Below are positions 35,942 through 45,619 of a stretch of 64,000 nucleotides of DNA, piece after piece; position 1 is the first letter of the stretch, and each line of letters starts with the position of its first letter. Source of the stretch: Maricaulaceae bacterium (GTDB lineage Bacteria > Pseudomonadota > Alphaproteobacteria > Caulobacterales > Maricaulaceae); contig JAHCJP010000002.1 in assembly GCA_026126205.1 (NCBI GenBank), forward strand, positions 310,001 to 374,000, written 5' to 3'. Position numbers and translations under genes: made by a program. Below the pieces are notes generated by a model. That model saw only the letters and a list, made by a program, of their open reading frames with translations. It was not told the DNA's origin and made no database searches.

Positions 35942-38536
35942 TTACCCCGCGACGATGTTGACGATGCGGTCTGGCACCACGATCACTTTGCGGATTGTAA
36001 GGCTTTCCAGCGATCGCGCCACCGCCGGATCGCCCAGGGCCGCGGCTTCAGCCTCCGCGGCGCCGGCGCCGCGCGGCAGTACAATTTCTCCGCGCCGTTT
36101 GCCGTTGACCTGCACGGGCAGGGTGACAGTGTCACGGGCGACAAGGGCGGGGTCGGCCTCCGGCCACGGGGCGTCGATAACCAGGCCCTCGCCGCCGATC
36201 CGCGCCCAGATCTCCTCGGCCAGATGGGGCATGAACGGCGCGATCAGGCGCGCCATAGCCGCCATCGCCTCGCCGCGCGCGGCCAGTCCGGCGGCGTCAC
36301 CCGGATCGGGATCAAAACGCCGGAAAGCGTTCAGGAACTCGTGAATCTGCGCCACGGCGGCGTTGAAACGGAAATCCTCGATCGCCGTCGTCACCTCCGC
36401 GATGGCATGATGCGTCGCGCGGCGCATCTCCAGCGCCTCTCCGGCTTCGCCGCCCAGGGCGGAAAGCGGGGCTGGCGATGGCAGCGCGCCGGCCGCCGCC
36501 CACAGCCGCTGGATGAAGCGCCAGACGCCCTCGACGCCCTGCTCGGTGTATTCAACGTCGCGCTCTGGCGGCGAATCGGACAGCACGAACCAGCGCGCGG
36601 CGTCAGCGCCATAGGCGTCGATGAACACGTCCAAGTCGACGACATTCTTCTTCGACTTCGACATTTTCTCGACCGCGCCGACAGTCGCCGGGGCGCCGGA
36701 GGCGCGCTCGATCAGCCGGCCATCGATGGACTCAACATCCTCCGGCGACAGCCAGCGGCCATCCTGGGACCGGTAGGTTTCATGAGTGACCATGCCTTGC
36801 GTGAACAGTCCGGCGAACGGTTCCGGCGTGGCGAGGTCGGTGAGACCGGCGTCGGCAAGCGCGCGGGTGAAGAAGCGCGCATAGAGCAAGTGCAGGATCG
36901 CGTGCTCAACGCCGCCGACATACTGGTCGACGGGCATCCAGTAGCGCGCCGCCTGCGGGTCGAAAGGCCGGTTGGTCACGCGCGGCGAGGTGAAGCGCAG
37001 GAAATACCAGGACGAGCATACGAAAGTGTCCAGCGTGTCGGTCTCGCGCCGCGCCGGGGCGCCGCATTTCGGGCAGGGCGCGTCCTTCCAGTCTGGATGC
37101 TGGTCCAGAGGATTGCCGGGTTTGTCGAAGCGCACGTCCGGCGGCAGCAGCACGGGCAGCTGTGATTCCGGAACCGGAACCGGACCGCATTTGCCGCAAT
37201 GGATGACCGGTATGGGACAGCCCCAGTAGCGCTGGCGGGACACCAGCCAGTCGCGCAGCCTGTAGGTGGTCGCGCCCTCACCCAGTTTCAGCTGTTCCAG
37301 TTTCGTGATCGCGGCCTCGATCGCTTCGCCGGTCGGCAGCCCGTCGAGGAAGCGTGAATTATAGGCGGTCCCCTCGCCGGTGAAGGCGACGTCGTCGATC
37401 CGGTGAGAGGCCGGGTCGGCGCCGGGCGGCAGCACCACCGGAACCACGGGCAGCTGGTACTTGCGGGCGAAATCCAGATCGCGCTGGTCGCCGGCCGGGC
37501 TGCCGAAAATTGCGCCCGTGCCATAGGTGGAGAGAACAAAATTCGCCGCCCAGACCGGCAGCAGCCAGTCCGGATCGAAGGGGTGGCGAACCTTGACGCC
37601 CAGATCGAGGCCGCGTTTCGGCGCCTTCTCGATCTCCTCTTCCGACACGCCGGTGCGGCGGCAATAGTCGGCGAAAGCCTCGACGGAGGGATCCTCCGCG
37701 GACAGCTTGACGGCAAGGGGATGATCGGCGGCGACGGCCAGGAAGCTGGCCCCGAACAGGGTGTCGGGCCGGGTGGTGAACACCTCGACCCCCGGCATGC
37801 CGTAACGGCGGGCGTCGTCCTTTTCGGCGAAGGGGAACAGGATTTTCGCGCCTCGCGACCGGCCGATCCAGTTCGCCTGCATCAGGCGCACCTTGTCCGG
37901 CCAGCGGTCCAGGTCCGCTATCGAGTCCAGCAGCGCGTCGGCGTAGTGGGTGATGCGGAAGAACCATTGGTCCAGCTCGCGCGCCACCACCGGCGCGCCG
38001 GAGCGCCAGCCGCGCCCGTCGATCACCTGCTCGTTGGCCAGCACCGTCTGGTCTACGGGGTCCCAGTTGACCTTGGCCTTCTTGCGGTAGACCAGACCGC
38101 GCTCGAACAGTTTCAGGAAGATCGCCTGCTGGTGCTTGTAATAATCCGGCTCACAGGTGGCGATTTCGCGTTCCCAGTCGAGGGCGAGGCCCAGGCGCTG
38201 CAGCTGGGCCCGCATGGCCTGAATGTTGGCCAGCGTCCATTCGCGCGGATGCACGCCGCGTTCGCGCGCCGCGTTCTCCGCCGGCAGACCGAAGGCGTCC
38301 CAGCCCATCGGGTGCAGCACGTCGAAGCCACGGGCGCGCTTGTAGCGCGCCACAACGTCGCCCATGGCGTAATTGCGCGAATGACCCACATGGATGCGCC
38401 CCGACGGGTAGGGGAACATCTCCAGCACGTAGTATTTCGGCTTGCCCGATTCCGGTCCGACGGCGGCGAAGGCGTCGCGCGCCGCCCATTCAGCCTGCCA
38501 TTTCGGCTCGGCCTCGCGTGGATTGTAGCGGCTCAT
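35942..38536 (-). CDS. leuS: Leucyl-tRNA synthetase
   Basis: 864-aa class I synthetase. The HIGH-type motif [12 protein letters not shown] is at about residues 42-53, the editing domain (CP1) contains the [12 protein letters not shown] block, and the KMSKS-type loop KMSKSKKN is near 627. The length is normal for bacterial LeuRS. It is transcribed leftward after the DUF3576 gene. Confidence 0.97.
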   Translation of the reverse strand: MSRYNPREAEPKWQAEWAARDAFAAVGPESGKPKYYVLEMFPYPSGRIHVGHSRNYAMGDVVARYKRARGFDVLHPMGWDAFGLPAENAARERGVHPREWTLANIQAMRAQLQRLGLALDWEREIATCEPDYYKHQQAIFLKLFERGLVYRKKAKVNWDPVDQTVLANEQVIDGRGWRSGAPVVARELDQWFFRITHYADALLDSIADLDRWPDKVRLMQANWIGRSRGAKILFPFAEKDDARRYGMPGVEVFTTRPDTLFGASFLAVAADHPLAVKLSAEDPSVEAFADYCRRTGVSEEEIEKAPKRGLDLGVKVRHPFDPDWLLPVWAANFVLSTYGTGAIFGSPAGDQRDLDFARKYQLPVVPVVLPPGADPASHRIDDVAFTGEGTAYNSRFLDGLPTGEAIEAAITKLEQLKLGEGATTYRLRDWLVSRQRYWGCPIPVIHCGKCGPVPVPESQLPVLLPPDVRFDKPGNPLDQHPDWKDAPCPKCGAPARRETDTLDTFVCSSWYFLRFTSPRVTNRPFDPQAARYWMPVDQYVGGVEHAILHLLYARFFTRALADAGLTDLATPEPFAGLFTQGMVTHETYRSQDGRWLSPEDVESIDGRLIERASGAPATVGAVEKMSKSKKNVVDLDVFIDAYGADAARWFVLSDSPPERDVEYTEQGVEGVWRFIQRLWAAAGALPSPAPLSALGGEAGEALEMRRATHHAIAEVTTAIEDFRFNAAVAQIHEFLNAFRRFDPDPGDAAGLAARGEAMAAMARLIAPFMPHLAEEIWARIGGEGLVIDAPWPEADPALVARDTVTLPVQVNGKRRGEIVLPRGAGAAEAEAAALGDPAVARSLESLTIRKVIVVPDRIVNIVAG

Positions 38537-38570
38537 ACTCTTGCAGGGACTCGCGGGATGGCCCGGGCCG

Positions 38571-39062
38571 TCAGTTGCGGATCTGGGCGATTCGCAACTG
38601 GCGGGCGCGGGTCAGGATGGCGTTCTCGATTTCGACAGCGGTTTCGGCGGAGACGGGGGCGTCGGCCCAGGCGCCGTCCTCGCCGCGCTCCTGGCGGAAG
38701 ACGCGCACGGCCAGCGCATCGGCGCGAAGGCGGGTGTCGAGGATATAGACCGTGGAGCGGAAGCGCTCGTTCGGAATTTCGGGGTTGGCGTACCAGTCAG
38801 TGATGATGACGCCGCCAAAGGGATCAACTTCCGACAAGGGCATGAAGCTCAGCGTGTCGAGGCTGGCGCGCCACAGGAAACTGTTGACGCCGATGCCGGC
38901 GGGCCGGCGCTGTTCGCCGCGGCGGAACAGGCCGAAACGTCCGCCCGTATCGCTGGCGGCCACGGGCTCGCCGGGGCCTTGCTGGCGCGAGGCGCAGGCC
39001 GGCGCCAGCGCCATGGACGCGCACAGAATCGCCAGGATTGAAAGACGGCGGCGGAATGACAT
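38571..39062 (-). CDS. DUF3576 domain protein, exported
   Basis: 163-aa protein with an N-terminal signal sequence ending near ALAPACAS; a lipoprotein Cys is possible though the lipobox is weak. The DUF3576 core follows: [20 protein letters not shown], then [18 protein letters not shown]. Function is unknown; by context it belongs to the outer-membrane-related leuS-lptE operon of alphaproteobacteria. ATG at 39060-39062 is supported by CAGGAG; longer in-frame starts lack a signal peptide. Confidence 0.85.
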   Translation of the reverse strand: MSFRRRLSILAILCASMALAPACASRQQGPGEPVAASDTGGRFGLFRRGEQRRPAGIGVNSFLWRASLDTLSFMPLSEVDPFGGVIITDWYANPEIPNERFRSTVYILDTRLRADALAVRVFRQERGEDGAWADAPVSAETAVEIENAILTRARQLRIAQIRN

Positions 39063-39331
39063 GGGCGAGGCTCCTGATGCTTTGACCCGCAGGCCCGGAT
39101 GAAAATATGTCCGGGAAGCCGGGGTGTATAGCATGCGATGACGGCGGCGCCAGCGCCGCATGGCGCCTTTCAGCGGTGTTGCGCCGAAAGCGGGCGTGGC
39201 GCCCGCGCCACAGGCCGCAGGTTTAAGCCGCGCCAACAGTGCGCGGCGGCTTGATTCCACGCGCCGCATCCCGTCCCCTTGTCGTCTTCATCCGGGGGGA
39301 TGGGGCTGATCGGCGAGGCCGCGAGCGCGAC

Positions 39332-40537
39332 ATGCGGAGCAAAGGCGCGATTTCAATCGCCGCCCTGACCGCGGCGCTGGCGGCCGACCCGGCGGCCGCC
39401 GCCGGACCTTCCGAATTTGAAATCCGCTATGAGGCCGAGGGCGCTCTCGCCGCCGCCGCAGGCGACGGCGCGGGAGTTTATGGCGAAATACGCCTGCGCG
39501 CGCAGCTGGAATCGATCACGGATGATGGCGTGCGCTGGGGCGCGGTCATCGGCGCCGGGGCGCGCCGCGATTCCGGCCGCCGCGCCTTCGGCGGGCTTGC
39601 AGGTGATTGCCCGCCGGGCATGGCGGACTGCCCGGCCGCTGTGCGATCCGGCGTCTTGCGCCCGGCGCGCGGCGCTGGCGGCGGTTTCTACGCCTACGGT
39701 TCGCAGGAGGGCCGCGAGATTCGCGCCAGTCTCGAGGATGCATATGTTTACATGCGCGGCGGCTGGGGCGAGATCCGCGGCGGCTATGGCGAGGGAGCGG
39801 CGGCGCTGGAGCACCTACCCCCGCCAGGCGTTTTCCGCTTGCTGCGCGGCGACACGACCCGAATCGACCCGGCGCGGCTGGCCGGCGTCCGTACGCTGAA
39901 CGCGCCTTCCGGACCGGCGCCGAAACTGGTCCTGCGCAGCCAGCGGATGCTGGGTGTCCGCGCCGCGCTCTCCTTCGCGCCACGGGCCTATGACTGCGGC
40001 CTCGACGCCTGCGCCTTCGGGGACGGCCCGGGCGAGGTCGTCGCCCCGCGCCTTGGCGATGTGGTGGAGGCGGCGGCCAGTTTCGAACGCCGGCTCGCCA
40101 CCGGCCTGCGCCTGGAGGCCGCGGCGGGATATTCACGGGCGGATGAACGCTCTGGGGCGTCGGAATTCACCCGCTATGAAGCGGTCAACGCCGCTTTCGG
40201 CGTCGCGTCCGGCCCCTGGCGCGCAGGGGTGTCGGCGATACGTTCCAACAACGCCGTCTCCGGCGGGCGCGGCTATGCGGCCTGGAGCGGCGGGGTCAGC
40301 CGCGAAGCGGGGCCGTGGCTGTTCGCGCTTGAGGCGGGCGCCGCCCGGGATGCGTTCGCCCATGTGCAGGCCCGGGTGCTGCAGGCCGGGGCCTCGCGCC
40401 TGGTCGGCGATGGCGCCGCCATCGGCGCAGGCGTGCAATGGGCGGAGCGGCGCGAACCCGTCGCGGGCCCGGCCGGGCGGGAAGCCCGCACGCGCCGCGG
40501 CGCCGCGCTGGTCATCGAACTGGCCTGGCGGCGCTGA
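39332..40537 (+). CDS. Porin-like outer-membrane beta-barrel protein
   Basis: 401-aa protein with a signal peptide (cleavage near ADPAAAAGP) and a long series of alternating beta-strand-like segments. These include the first-strand block FEIRYEAEGAL, then the eyelet-like AYVYMRGGWGEIRGGYGEG and VFRLLRGDTTR, typical of alphaproteobacterial general porins. Unusually it ends in AWRR rather than an aromatic residue, which most barrel proteins need for BAM recognition. It is divergent from DUF3576. Confidence 0.75.
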   Translation: MRSKGAISIAALTAALAADPAAAAGPSEFEIRYEAEGALAAAAGDGAGVYGEIRLRAQLESITDDGVRWGAVIGAGARRDSGRRAFGGLAGDCPPGMADCPAAVRSGVLRPARGAGGGFYAYGSQEGREIRASLEDAYVYMRGGWGEIRGGYGEGAAALEHLPPPGVFRLLRGDTTRIDPARLAGVRTLNAPSGPAPKLVLRSQRMLGVRAALSFAPRAYDCGLDACAFGDGPGEVVAPRLGDVVEAAASFERRLATGLRLEAAAGYSRADERSGASEFTRYEAVNAAFGVASGPWRAGVSAIRSNNAVSGGRGYAAWSGGVSREAGPWLFALEAGAARDAFAHVQARVLQAGASRLVGDGAAIGAGVQWAERREPVAGPAGREARTRRGAALVIELAWRR

Positions 40538-40650
40538 TGCAGGCGCGCAACACTTGCGCCGCCATAACTGCAAGGCGGTGAAAAGATTCCGAAAACGCTT
40601 CGCTTCCCGGGCGAAAGACGTTATATGTGAAGGGTTGAGGGAGCCTGTCC

Positions 40651-41085
40651 ATGGCGCATGCCGCGAAAAATTCAGCGCTGGCGGCCATTCTGGCCGTGTC
40701 CGCGTTTGTCGCGGCGCCTGTCGCCTATGCCGACCCGCCAGTTTCATCGTCGGCGGCCGGAGAGGGCGAGGTGCAGCCCTGGTATGAATCCTTCACCTTT
40801 TCACCTCGCAACAGCGCCCCCGGTCAGGCTTGGGACGACAATGTCGCCCAGTTCGAGTGGACGCCGACCAGCCGCTGGGGCTTCACGCTCGGCATCGAAC
40901 GGGATCCGGAGAGCCAGTATGAGGTCGATGGCGTCAGCGCCGGGGCCTATTTCAATATCAGCCCGCGGCTGCGTTTCGGCGGCGCGGTGCGCTTCTCCGC
41001 GCCGGAAGAGCGTTTCTCCATCCTGCGGCGCGAACGCGGCGAGCGCGAGCCCGAGGTGAAGTTCGAATCCGCCCTGCGGTTCTGA
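40651..41085 (+). CDS. NtrZ-like periplasmic protein
   Basis: 144-aa exported protein with a signal peptide (cleavage near VAYA-DPP). The C-terminal part RWGFTLGIERDPES, AGAYFNISPRLRFGGAVRF and the final VKFESALRF match the NtrZ family pattern. In Caulobacter NtrZ is a periplasmic regulator of the NtrY histidine kinase. The terminal aromatic Phe and beta character would also fit a small outer-membrane protein, so the name is tentative. It has a good terminator directly downstream. Confidence 0.6.
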   Translation: MAHAAKNSALAAILAVSAFVAAPVAYADPPVSSSAAGEGEVQPWYESFTFSPRNSAPGQAWDDNVAQFEWTPTSRWGFTLGIERDPESQYEVDGVSAGAYFNISPRLRFGGAVRFSAPEERFSILRRERGEREPEVKFESALRF

Positions 41086-41108
41086 CCGCGCCGGTATGAC
41101 GTGAACCG

Positions 41109-41131
41109 GGCCGCCCGCGGGCGGCCTTTTT
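41109..41131 (+). terminator. Rho-independent terminator of the NtrZ-like gene
   Basis: GGCCGCCC pairs with GGGCGGCC, followed by five T (41127-41131). The T run touches the stop codon of the convergent ThiE-like gene. Confidence 0.85.
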
Positions 41132-41745
41132 CATGCCCGGAACAGGCCGATGCCGGCGAGGCCGCAAAACCCCAGCCGGGCGAGCCGCGGCGCGTCCTTC
41201 GCCGCGAGACCGCCCAGCGCATAGACCGGAAGGGCGGCGGCGCGCGCCATCGCCGCGGCGCGCAGCGCCCCCAGCGCCGGGCCTGAACCCCGGCTTTGCG
41301 TTTCCAGCACGGGCGACAGCAGGGCGGCGTCGGCTCCGGCGCGGGCGGCGCGCGCCAGCTGCGCGAAATCATGCGCCGAGGCGGTGACGATCAGGCGCGG
41401 CCAGCGGCGGCGGGCCGCGCCGGCCTCATCCAGCCTCGCGTTCGGCCAGTGCACGCCCTGCGCGCCGGCGGCCTGCGCCAGTTCCGGGTCGGCGGCGATC
41501 AGCAGGGTCAGCGCCCGCGCCCGCGCGATGCGGGCCAGCGCGGCGGCGGTTTCGAAACGCTCCGCCCGTCCGAAATGCCGGTAGATCAGGGCGCAGCCCG
41601 GCGGCAGGCTGGCGGCGAAGGCGGCGGCGTCCGGCGTGCGCGCCGGGTCGGTCAGCGCCAGCAGCGGCGGCAGGCCGGCCGCGCCGGGCAGGGCCCGGGC
41701 CGCCCTTGCCAGCGCCCGCGGCGCGTCATACCACCCTCGCCCCAT
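41131..41745 (-). CDS. Thiamine-phosphate synthase (ThiE/TenI-like) family protein
   Basis: 204-aa TIM-barrel of the TMP synthase/TenI superfamily. [15 protein letters not shown] is near the N-terminus, the conserved [10 protein letters not shown] is in the middle, and the phosphate-binding end [18 protein letters not shown] closes the barrel. Standalone copies like this in alphaproteobacteria are often TenI-like rather than true ThiE. ATG at 41743-41745 shares its bases with the divergent yggS start, leaving no promoter space, so the exact start is uncertain. Confidence 0.75.
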   Translation of the reverse strand: MGRGWYDAPRALARAARALPGAAGLPPLLALTDPARTPDAAAFAASLPPGCALIYRHFGRAERFETAAALARIARARALTLLIAADPELAQAAGAQGVHWPNARLDEAGAARRRWPRLIVTASAHDFAQLARAARAGADAALLSPVLETQSRGSGPALGALRAAAMARAAALPVYALGGLAAKDAPRLARLGFCGLAGIGLFRA

Positions 41746-42427
41746 GACCGGACCGGACTCCTCCATCGCGCAAAACCGCGAAGCGATCCTGAAGCGCATC
41801 GCCGCCGCCGCGCAAGCCGCCGGGCGCGACGCGGCGCAGGTGACGCTGATCGCGGTCAGTAAACAGCAGCCGGACGAACGCATCGACGCGGCGCTGTCCG
41901 CGGGCCAGCGGGCGTTCGGCGAAAACCGCGTGCAGGAGGCGCAGGCGCGCTGGACGGGGCGGCGGGCACGCTATCCGGACCTCGAATTGCGCCTGATCGG
42001 CCCCTTGCAGTCCAACAAGGCGCAGGCGGCGGCGGCGCTGTTCGACGTCATCGAGACGCTGGACCGCGACAGCCTGGCAGCGGCGCTGCGCAAGGCGATG
42101 GACGGAACCGGCCGCGCCCCGCGCCTGTATGTGCAGGTCAATACCGGCGGCGAGGCGCAGAAATCCGGCGTCGCGCCGGGCGAGGCCGCGGCCTTCGTCG
42201 CCCGCATGCGCGCGGACTATGGATTCGATATCGAGGGGTTGATGTGCCTCCCGCCGCTGGAGGAACCGGCGGGGCCGCATTTCGCGCTGCTGGTCCGCCT
42301 CGCCCGCGATTGTGGCGTGGCGAAGCTGTCGATGGGGATGAGCGGCGATTTCGAGACCGCCGTGGCGCTGGGCGCCACCAGCGTCCGCGTCGGTTCAGCC
42401 CTGTTCGGCGAACGGGCCGGCGAATGA
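41744..42427 (+). CDS. Pyridoxal-phosphate homeostasis protein (YggS/PLPBP family)
   Basis: 227-aa PLP-binding barrel. The PLP lysine lies in LIAVSKQQP near residue 39. [25 protein letters not shown] and the C-terminal [21 protein letters not shown] (split: [21 protein letters not shown]) are all family signatures. It buffers PLP and affects amino-acid pools. Divergent from the ThiE-like gene; the stop overlaps the next start (ATGA). Confidence 0.92.
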   Translation: MTGPDSSIAQNREAILKRIAAAAQAAGRDAAQVTLIAVSKQQPDERIDAALSAGQRAFGENRVQEAQARWTGRRARYPDLELRLIGPLQSNKAQAAAALFDVIETLDRDSLAAALRKAMDGTGRAPRLYVQVNTGGEAQKSGVAPGEAAAFVARMRADYGFDIEGLMCLPPLEEPAGPHFALLVRLARDCGVAKLSMGMSGDFETAVALGATSVRVGSALFGERAGE

Positions 42428-42957
42428 CTGCGCCCCGCCCCGTCCGGCTCGCCGCCTACGACCCGGGCTGGCCCGAACAGGCGCGTATCCATGGTGATCG
42501 GCTGCGCGCCCTCGGTGAGGCTTTCATCGCCGTGCATCATGTCGGATCGACCGCGGTTCCCGGCCTGGCCGCCAAACCGGTGATCGATCTACTGGTCGAA
42601 GTCTCCAGTCTCGCCGCCCTCGATTCATACGCTGACCGTCTCCGCGATCTGGGCTACCGGCTGCGGGGCGAAAACGGGATCAGGAACAGACTTTATTTCA
42701 CACTGGACGGCGATCAGGGCGGCCGGCGCGTCCATGTCCACGCCTTCGCCGCGGGTGATCCGGAAATCCGCCGCCACCTGGCGCTCCGGGACTTTCTGCG
42801 CGCCCATCCCGAAATCGCCCGCGCCTATGCGGCGGAGAAAGAGCGGGCGCAAAGCCTTCACCCTGAAGATTCCCGCGCCTACAGCGCTGAAAAATCCGCC
42901 TGGATGATGACGCAAGAGGCGCAGGCGCTGCGTTGGTATGACGGCGTCACCGGATGA
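42424..42957 (+). CDS. GrpB family protein (UPF0157)
   Basis: 177-aa protein of the GrpB/nucleotidyltransferase-like family. VRLAAYDPGWP is near the start, HHVGSTAVPGLAAKPVIDLLV is the core motif (shown as HHVGSTAVPGL and AKPVIDLLV), and the YxxEKxxW-type end is YSAEKSAWM. The biochemical role is not established; some relatives resemble dephospho-CoA kinase C-terminal domains. The start overlaps the yggS stop. Its 3' end overlaps the convergent L,D-transpeptidase gene by 11 bp. Confidence 0.87.
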   Translation: MTAPRPVRLAAYDPGWPEQARIHGDRLRALGEAFIAVHHVGSTAVPGLAAKPVIDLLVEVSSLAALDSYADRLRDLGYRLRGENGIRNRLYFTLDGDQGGRRVHVHAFAAGDPEIRRHLALRDFLRAHPEIARAYAAEKERAQSLHPEDSRAYSAEKSAWMMTQEAQALRWYDGVTG

Positions 42958-43450
42958 TATTCAGCCGGTCGCCGGGTGCGGCGGCGCGCAACAGCTCGAG
43001 CAGATCCGGCTTCGCCAGCGCCACGCAGCCTTGCGTCGGCGCATAGTCCGGCGCGGCGCAGTGCAGGAAGATCGCCGAGCCCAGCCCCTGAACCGGCGGC
43101 GCGGCGTTATGGTCCAGCACCACCACCAGGTCATACAGCCCGTCCGCGCGCGTCATCGTCTCGCAGGAGGCGGGCCAGGGCAGGCGGACGGACAGGTTAT
43201 AGGCGGGGTCGGCGGGAGCGTCGCACCAGCCGTCATCGGGGCGGATGGCGCGCGTGGGCAGCATGGTTCCGGGCGCCGGACCGCGGTCGGCGCGGTACAG
43301 GACCCGGCGCAGGGCGAACACGCCGAGCGGCGTCGCCCCGTCGCCCTCGCGCTTGGCTTCCGCGGCGATCACGCCCGCGCGGCCGAGCGCGGCGCGAACA
43401 CTGCGGCCGTTCAGGGAAAACACGCCGGCGGCGGTGACAGTCCAGTCCAT
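42947..43450 (-). CDS. L,D-transpeptidase (YkuD domain) family protein
   Basis: 167-aa YkuD-fold protein with the catalytic region IFLHCAAPDYAPTQGCVALA: His130 and Cys142 in the TQGC form, rather than the usual SHGCIR. Such proteins cross-link or trim peptidoglycan. No signal peptide is visible at MDWTVTAAGVF, so its location is unclear. The gene overlaps the GrpB-like gene tail to tail. Confidence 0.82.
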   Translation of the reverse strand: MDWTVTAAGVFSLNGRSVRAALGRAGVIAAEAKREGDGATPLGVFALRRVLYRADRGPAPGTMLPTRAIRPDDGWCDAPADPAYNLSVRLPWPASCETMTRADGLYDLVVVLDHNAAPPVQGLGSAIFLHCAAPDYAPTQGCVALAKPDLLELLRAAAPGDRLNIIR

Positions 43451-43592
43451 GGGGAAAACCTAGCTGCGCGCGCGCGCGCCGCAAGCGGTCGGCGCGGGAC
43501 GCCGCAAGCCGCAAGCGGCCCGGACGGCGTCCCTGGCGCCTCCCCCACCACGGTCCGGCGGCGCGCCCGGGGGGCGGGGCGCGCCTTCGCCG

Positions 43593-43739
43593 TTAACCAT
43601 GCAATTTTCTTGCCGTTTTCCGGGCCGCAAAAAGCGGGCTTTTGGCGCCGGTTCCCGGCTCACGAAGCTGTGACCCGGCAAAACCTGCCGGACAGGTTTT
43701 CCCCACCCGGCAGGAATTGCCTGTCCCGGGGAAACAGGC
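43593..43739 (+). promoter_or_regulatory. Leader of the cenR-like gene: CtrA-like half site and nested inverted repeats
   Basis: TTAACCAT at 43593-43600 resembles a CtrA-type half site. Downstream, CCTGCCGG (43684-43691) pairs with CCGGCAGG (43707-43714), and CCTGT (43720-43724) with ACAGG (43734-43738). The latter is the only purine-rich stretch before the ATG, so the ribosome site could be sequestered. Confidence 0.35.
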
Positions 43740-44438
43740 ATGATCGCAGACATGAACCCGAGCAAGACCCTTCTGATCGTCGACGATGACGACGATCTGC
43801 GCGAGACGCTGGCCGAGCAGTTCGGCCAGCAGGAGCGCTTCTCGGTGCGCGCCGCCGCCACCGCCGCCGCCGCGCTGGAAACGGCGCAGGCGGAGCGGAT
43901 CGATCTCGTCATCCTCGACATCGAGCTGCCGGACATGGACGGGCGCGAGGTCTGCCGCCGCCTGCGCGCGGACGGGCTGAAGGCGCCGGTGGTGATGCTG
44001 ACCGGCCAGGCCGCCGACGCCGACCAGGTGGCGGGGCTTGAGGCCGGGGCCAACGACTATGTCGTCAAGCCGTTCAAGTTCGCGGTGCTGCTGGCGCGGG
44101 TGCGCGCGCATCTGCGCAGTCACGAGCACAGCGAGGACGCCACCTTCCGCATCGGCCCCTACGATTTCCGCCCGGCGATGAAGCTGTTGCTGGCCGAGGG
44201 CGGGCGCAAGATCCGCCTGACCGAGAAGGAGGCCAACATCCTGAAATATCTCTACCGCGCCGGCGGCAAACCGGTGGCGCGGGAGGAGCTGCTGGGCGAG
44301 GTCTGGGGCTACAACCCGGCGGTGACGACCCACACGCTGGAGACCCATGTCTACCGGCTGCGCCAGAAGATCGAACCCGACCCCGCCGCCGCCCGCATCC
44401 TCGTCACCGAGGCCGGGGGCTACCGGCTGCAGGCGTGA
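43740..44438 (+). CDS. cenR: OmpR-family response regulator, CenR-like
   Basis: 232-aa regulator. The receiver domain has the acidic pocket VDDDDD at 14-19, phospho-acceptor Asp60 in VILDIELPDMDG and Lys in DYVVKPFKF. A winged-helix domain follows, with the strong signature LTEKEANILKYLYRAGGKPV and recognition helix TTHTLETHVYRLRQKIE. CenR is an essential cell-envelope regulator in Caulobacter, encoded on the same side of the origin just beyond the parAB/leuS segment. Assignment rests on that synteny and the output domain; no kinase gene is adjacent. A second ATG lies four codons in. Confidence 0.72.
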   Translation: MIADMNPSKTLLIVDDDDDLRETLAEQFGQQERFSVRAAATAAAALETAQAERIDLVILDIELPDMDGREVCRRLRADGLKAPVVMLTGQAADADQVAGLEAGANDYVVKPFKFAVLLARVRAHLRSHEHSEDATFRIGPYDFRPAMKLLLAEGGRKIRLTEKEANILKYLYRAGGKPVAREELLGEVWGYNPAVTTHTLETHVYRLRQKIEPDPAAARILVTEAGGYRLQA

Positions 44439-45013
44439 GCGCGATGCTCGCCGCGCTGCTCGCGGCCTTGCTGGCGCTGGTCCCGGCGGCAGAGACCGGG
44501 TCGCCGCCGAACGGCCGCATCGTCGAGAGTCTCACCGTGACCTATTACGATATTCACGGCCGCACTCCCCGCGAAATTTCGGATTCACTGCAACGCCAGG
44601 GCATGTTCCTGGCCGAGACCGGCACCAGTTTTTATTTGAGCGCGGCATTCGAGCCTGCGCCGGAAGGCTGCGTTCTCGGACCGCTGCATGTCAGCCTCGA
44701 CATAACCCAGCGCATGCCCCGCTGGGTCGACGAGGACCGGGCGCGCCGGGGCGTTCGCGACCAGTGGCGGCGGTTCCTGCGGAACCTGCAGACGCACGAG
44801 GACGGCCATGCAGAGCTGGGGCGGCGCACGGCGCAGGGCCTGCTGCGGGCGCTTGATCGGCTGGGCCCGGCGCCGGACTGCGGCGTCCTGCGCGCGCAGA
44901 CCGAGGAAATACTGGCGGCGATCCGCACCCAGATGCGCGAGGCGCATCGGGAATATGATCGCCAAACCGGGCACGGACGCAGACAGGGCGCGACCTTTCC
45001 GCCGCCGCGCTGA
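44435..45013 (+). CDS. DUF922 family zinc-protease-like exported protein
   Basis: 192-aa protein with a hydrophobic signal peptide (residues ~3-19). It has the zincin motif HEDGH (His121, Glu122, His125) in the DUF922 context LQTHEDGHAELGRR. The N-terminal part VTYYDIHGRTPREISDSL is also typical of the family. Probable periplasmic metalloprotease; substrates unknown. GTG at 44435 overlaps the cenR stop, so the two are coupled, suggesting an envelope-related role. Confidence 0.82.
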   Translation: MSAMLAALLAALLALVPAAETGSPPNGRIVESLTVTYYDIHGRTPREISDSLQRQGMFLAETGTSFYLSAAFEPAPEGCVLGPLHVSLDITQRMPRWVDEDRARRGVRDQWRRFLRNLQTHEDGHAELGRRTAQGLLRALDRLGPAPDCGVLRAQTEEILAAIRTQMREAHREYDRQTGHGRRQGATFPPPR

Positions 45014-45619
45014 GCGCTTTCCACCTGCGCCGATCGCCCCGCCGCCTTTGTGGCGCGGGGGTATGGGGTAGGTGGTTCGGCCCCTTCGGGAGAAGGGGCG
45101 GGCGCGGACGGCGCCCGCAGGGCGCCAAAGCGCTTTGTCAAAGGCAGGGATGACCCTGCGGGGCCGTCCGCGCCGGCGGCGTCTTGTCGCTCCTGCGGCC
45201 TTCCCATGCGTCCTGGATTGCAGCCCGCCGACCCCGGTTCTGTCCCCGCGCGTCATCGCCACTGGGCTGACGCGGGGCGTCATAGGTTCTCGCCGGCGGG
45301 ATCGCCGCGGCGTGGAGCGCCCCTTCGCACAGGGGGTTCGTTACCTCCCCCGGCTTCCGGGTCGCCGTCCCTGTCTCCCGAACCGCCGGACGGTCCGGAC
45401 GGCGCCCCGGCCGGGAGCCAGGCGAAAACCAGTATACGCCCGGATCAGCCGCTGCGGATAAGTTCACGCCCAACCCGCCGCTCCGCGGCCGCGCGCCGCG
45501 CGAGCCGGGGCCCAGCTTCCCTGCGCAATCAACACCTTGCTGGATCCCGGATCGGGCCTGCGGCCCATCCGGGAAGCGGTGGAGGGTGTTGGATAAGCGC
45601 CCCCTGGCCGCCGCCGCGG
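45014..45619. other. Gene-free interval with palindromic sequences
   Basis: No ORF here has recognisable sequence. Several GC-rich palindromes occur. The clearest is CCCGGATCGGGCC with GGCCCATCCGGG around a TGC loop (45547-45574), a type common as extragenic repeats in alphaproteobacteria. Others are CGCCGG/CCGGCG pairs near 45290 and CCGTCCGG-like repeats near 45385-45400. It separates the convergent DUF922 and xth genes. Confidence 0.55.

Noticed and set aside
43465..43478. Alternating GC run upstream of the cenR-like gene
   Set aside because: Short (about 14 bases) and common by chance in a genome of this composition; no evidence of a Z-DNA or slippage role.
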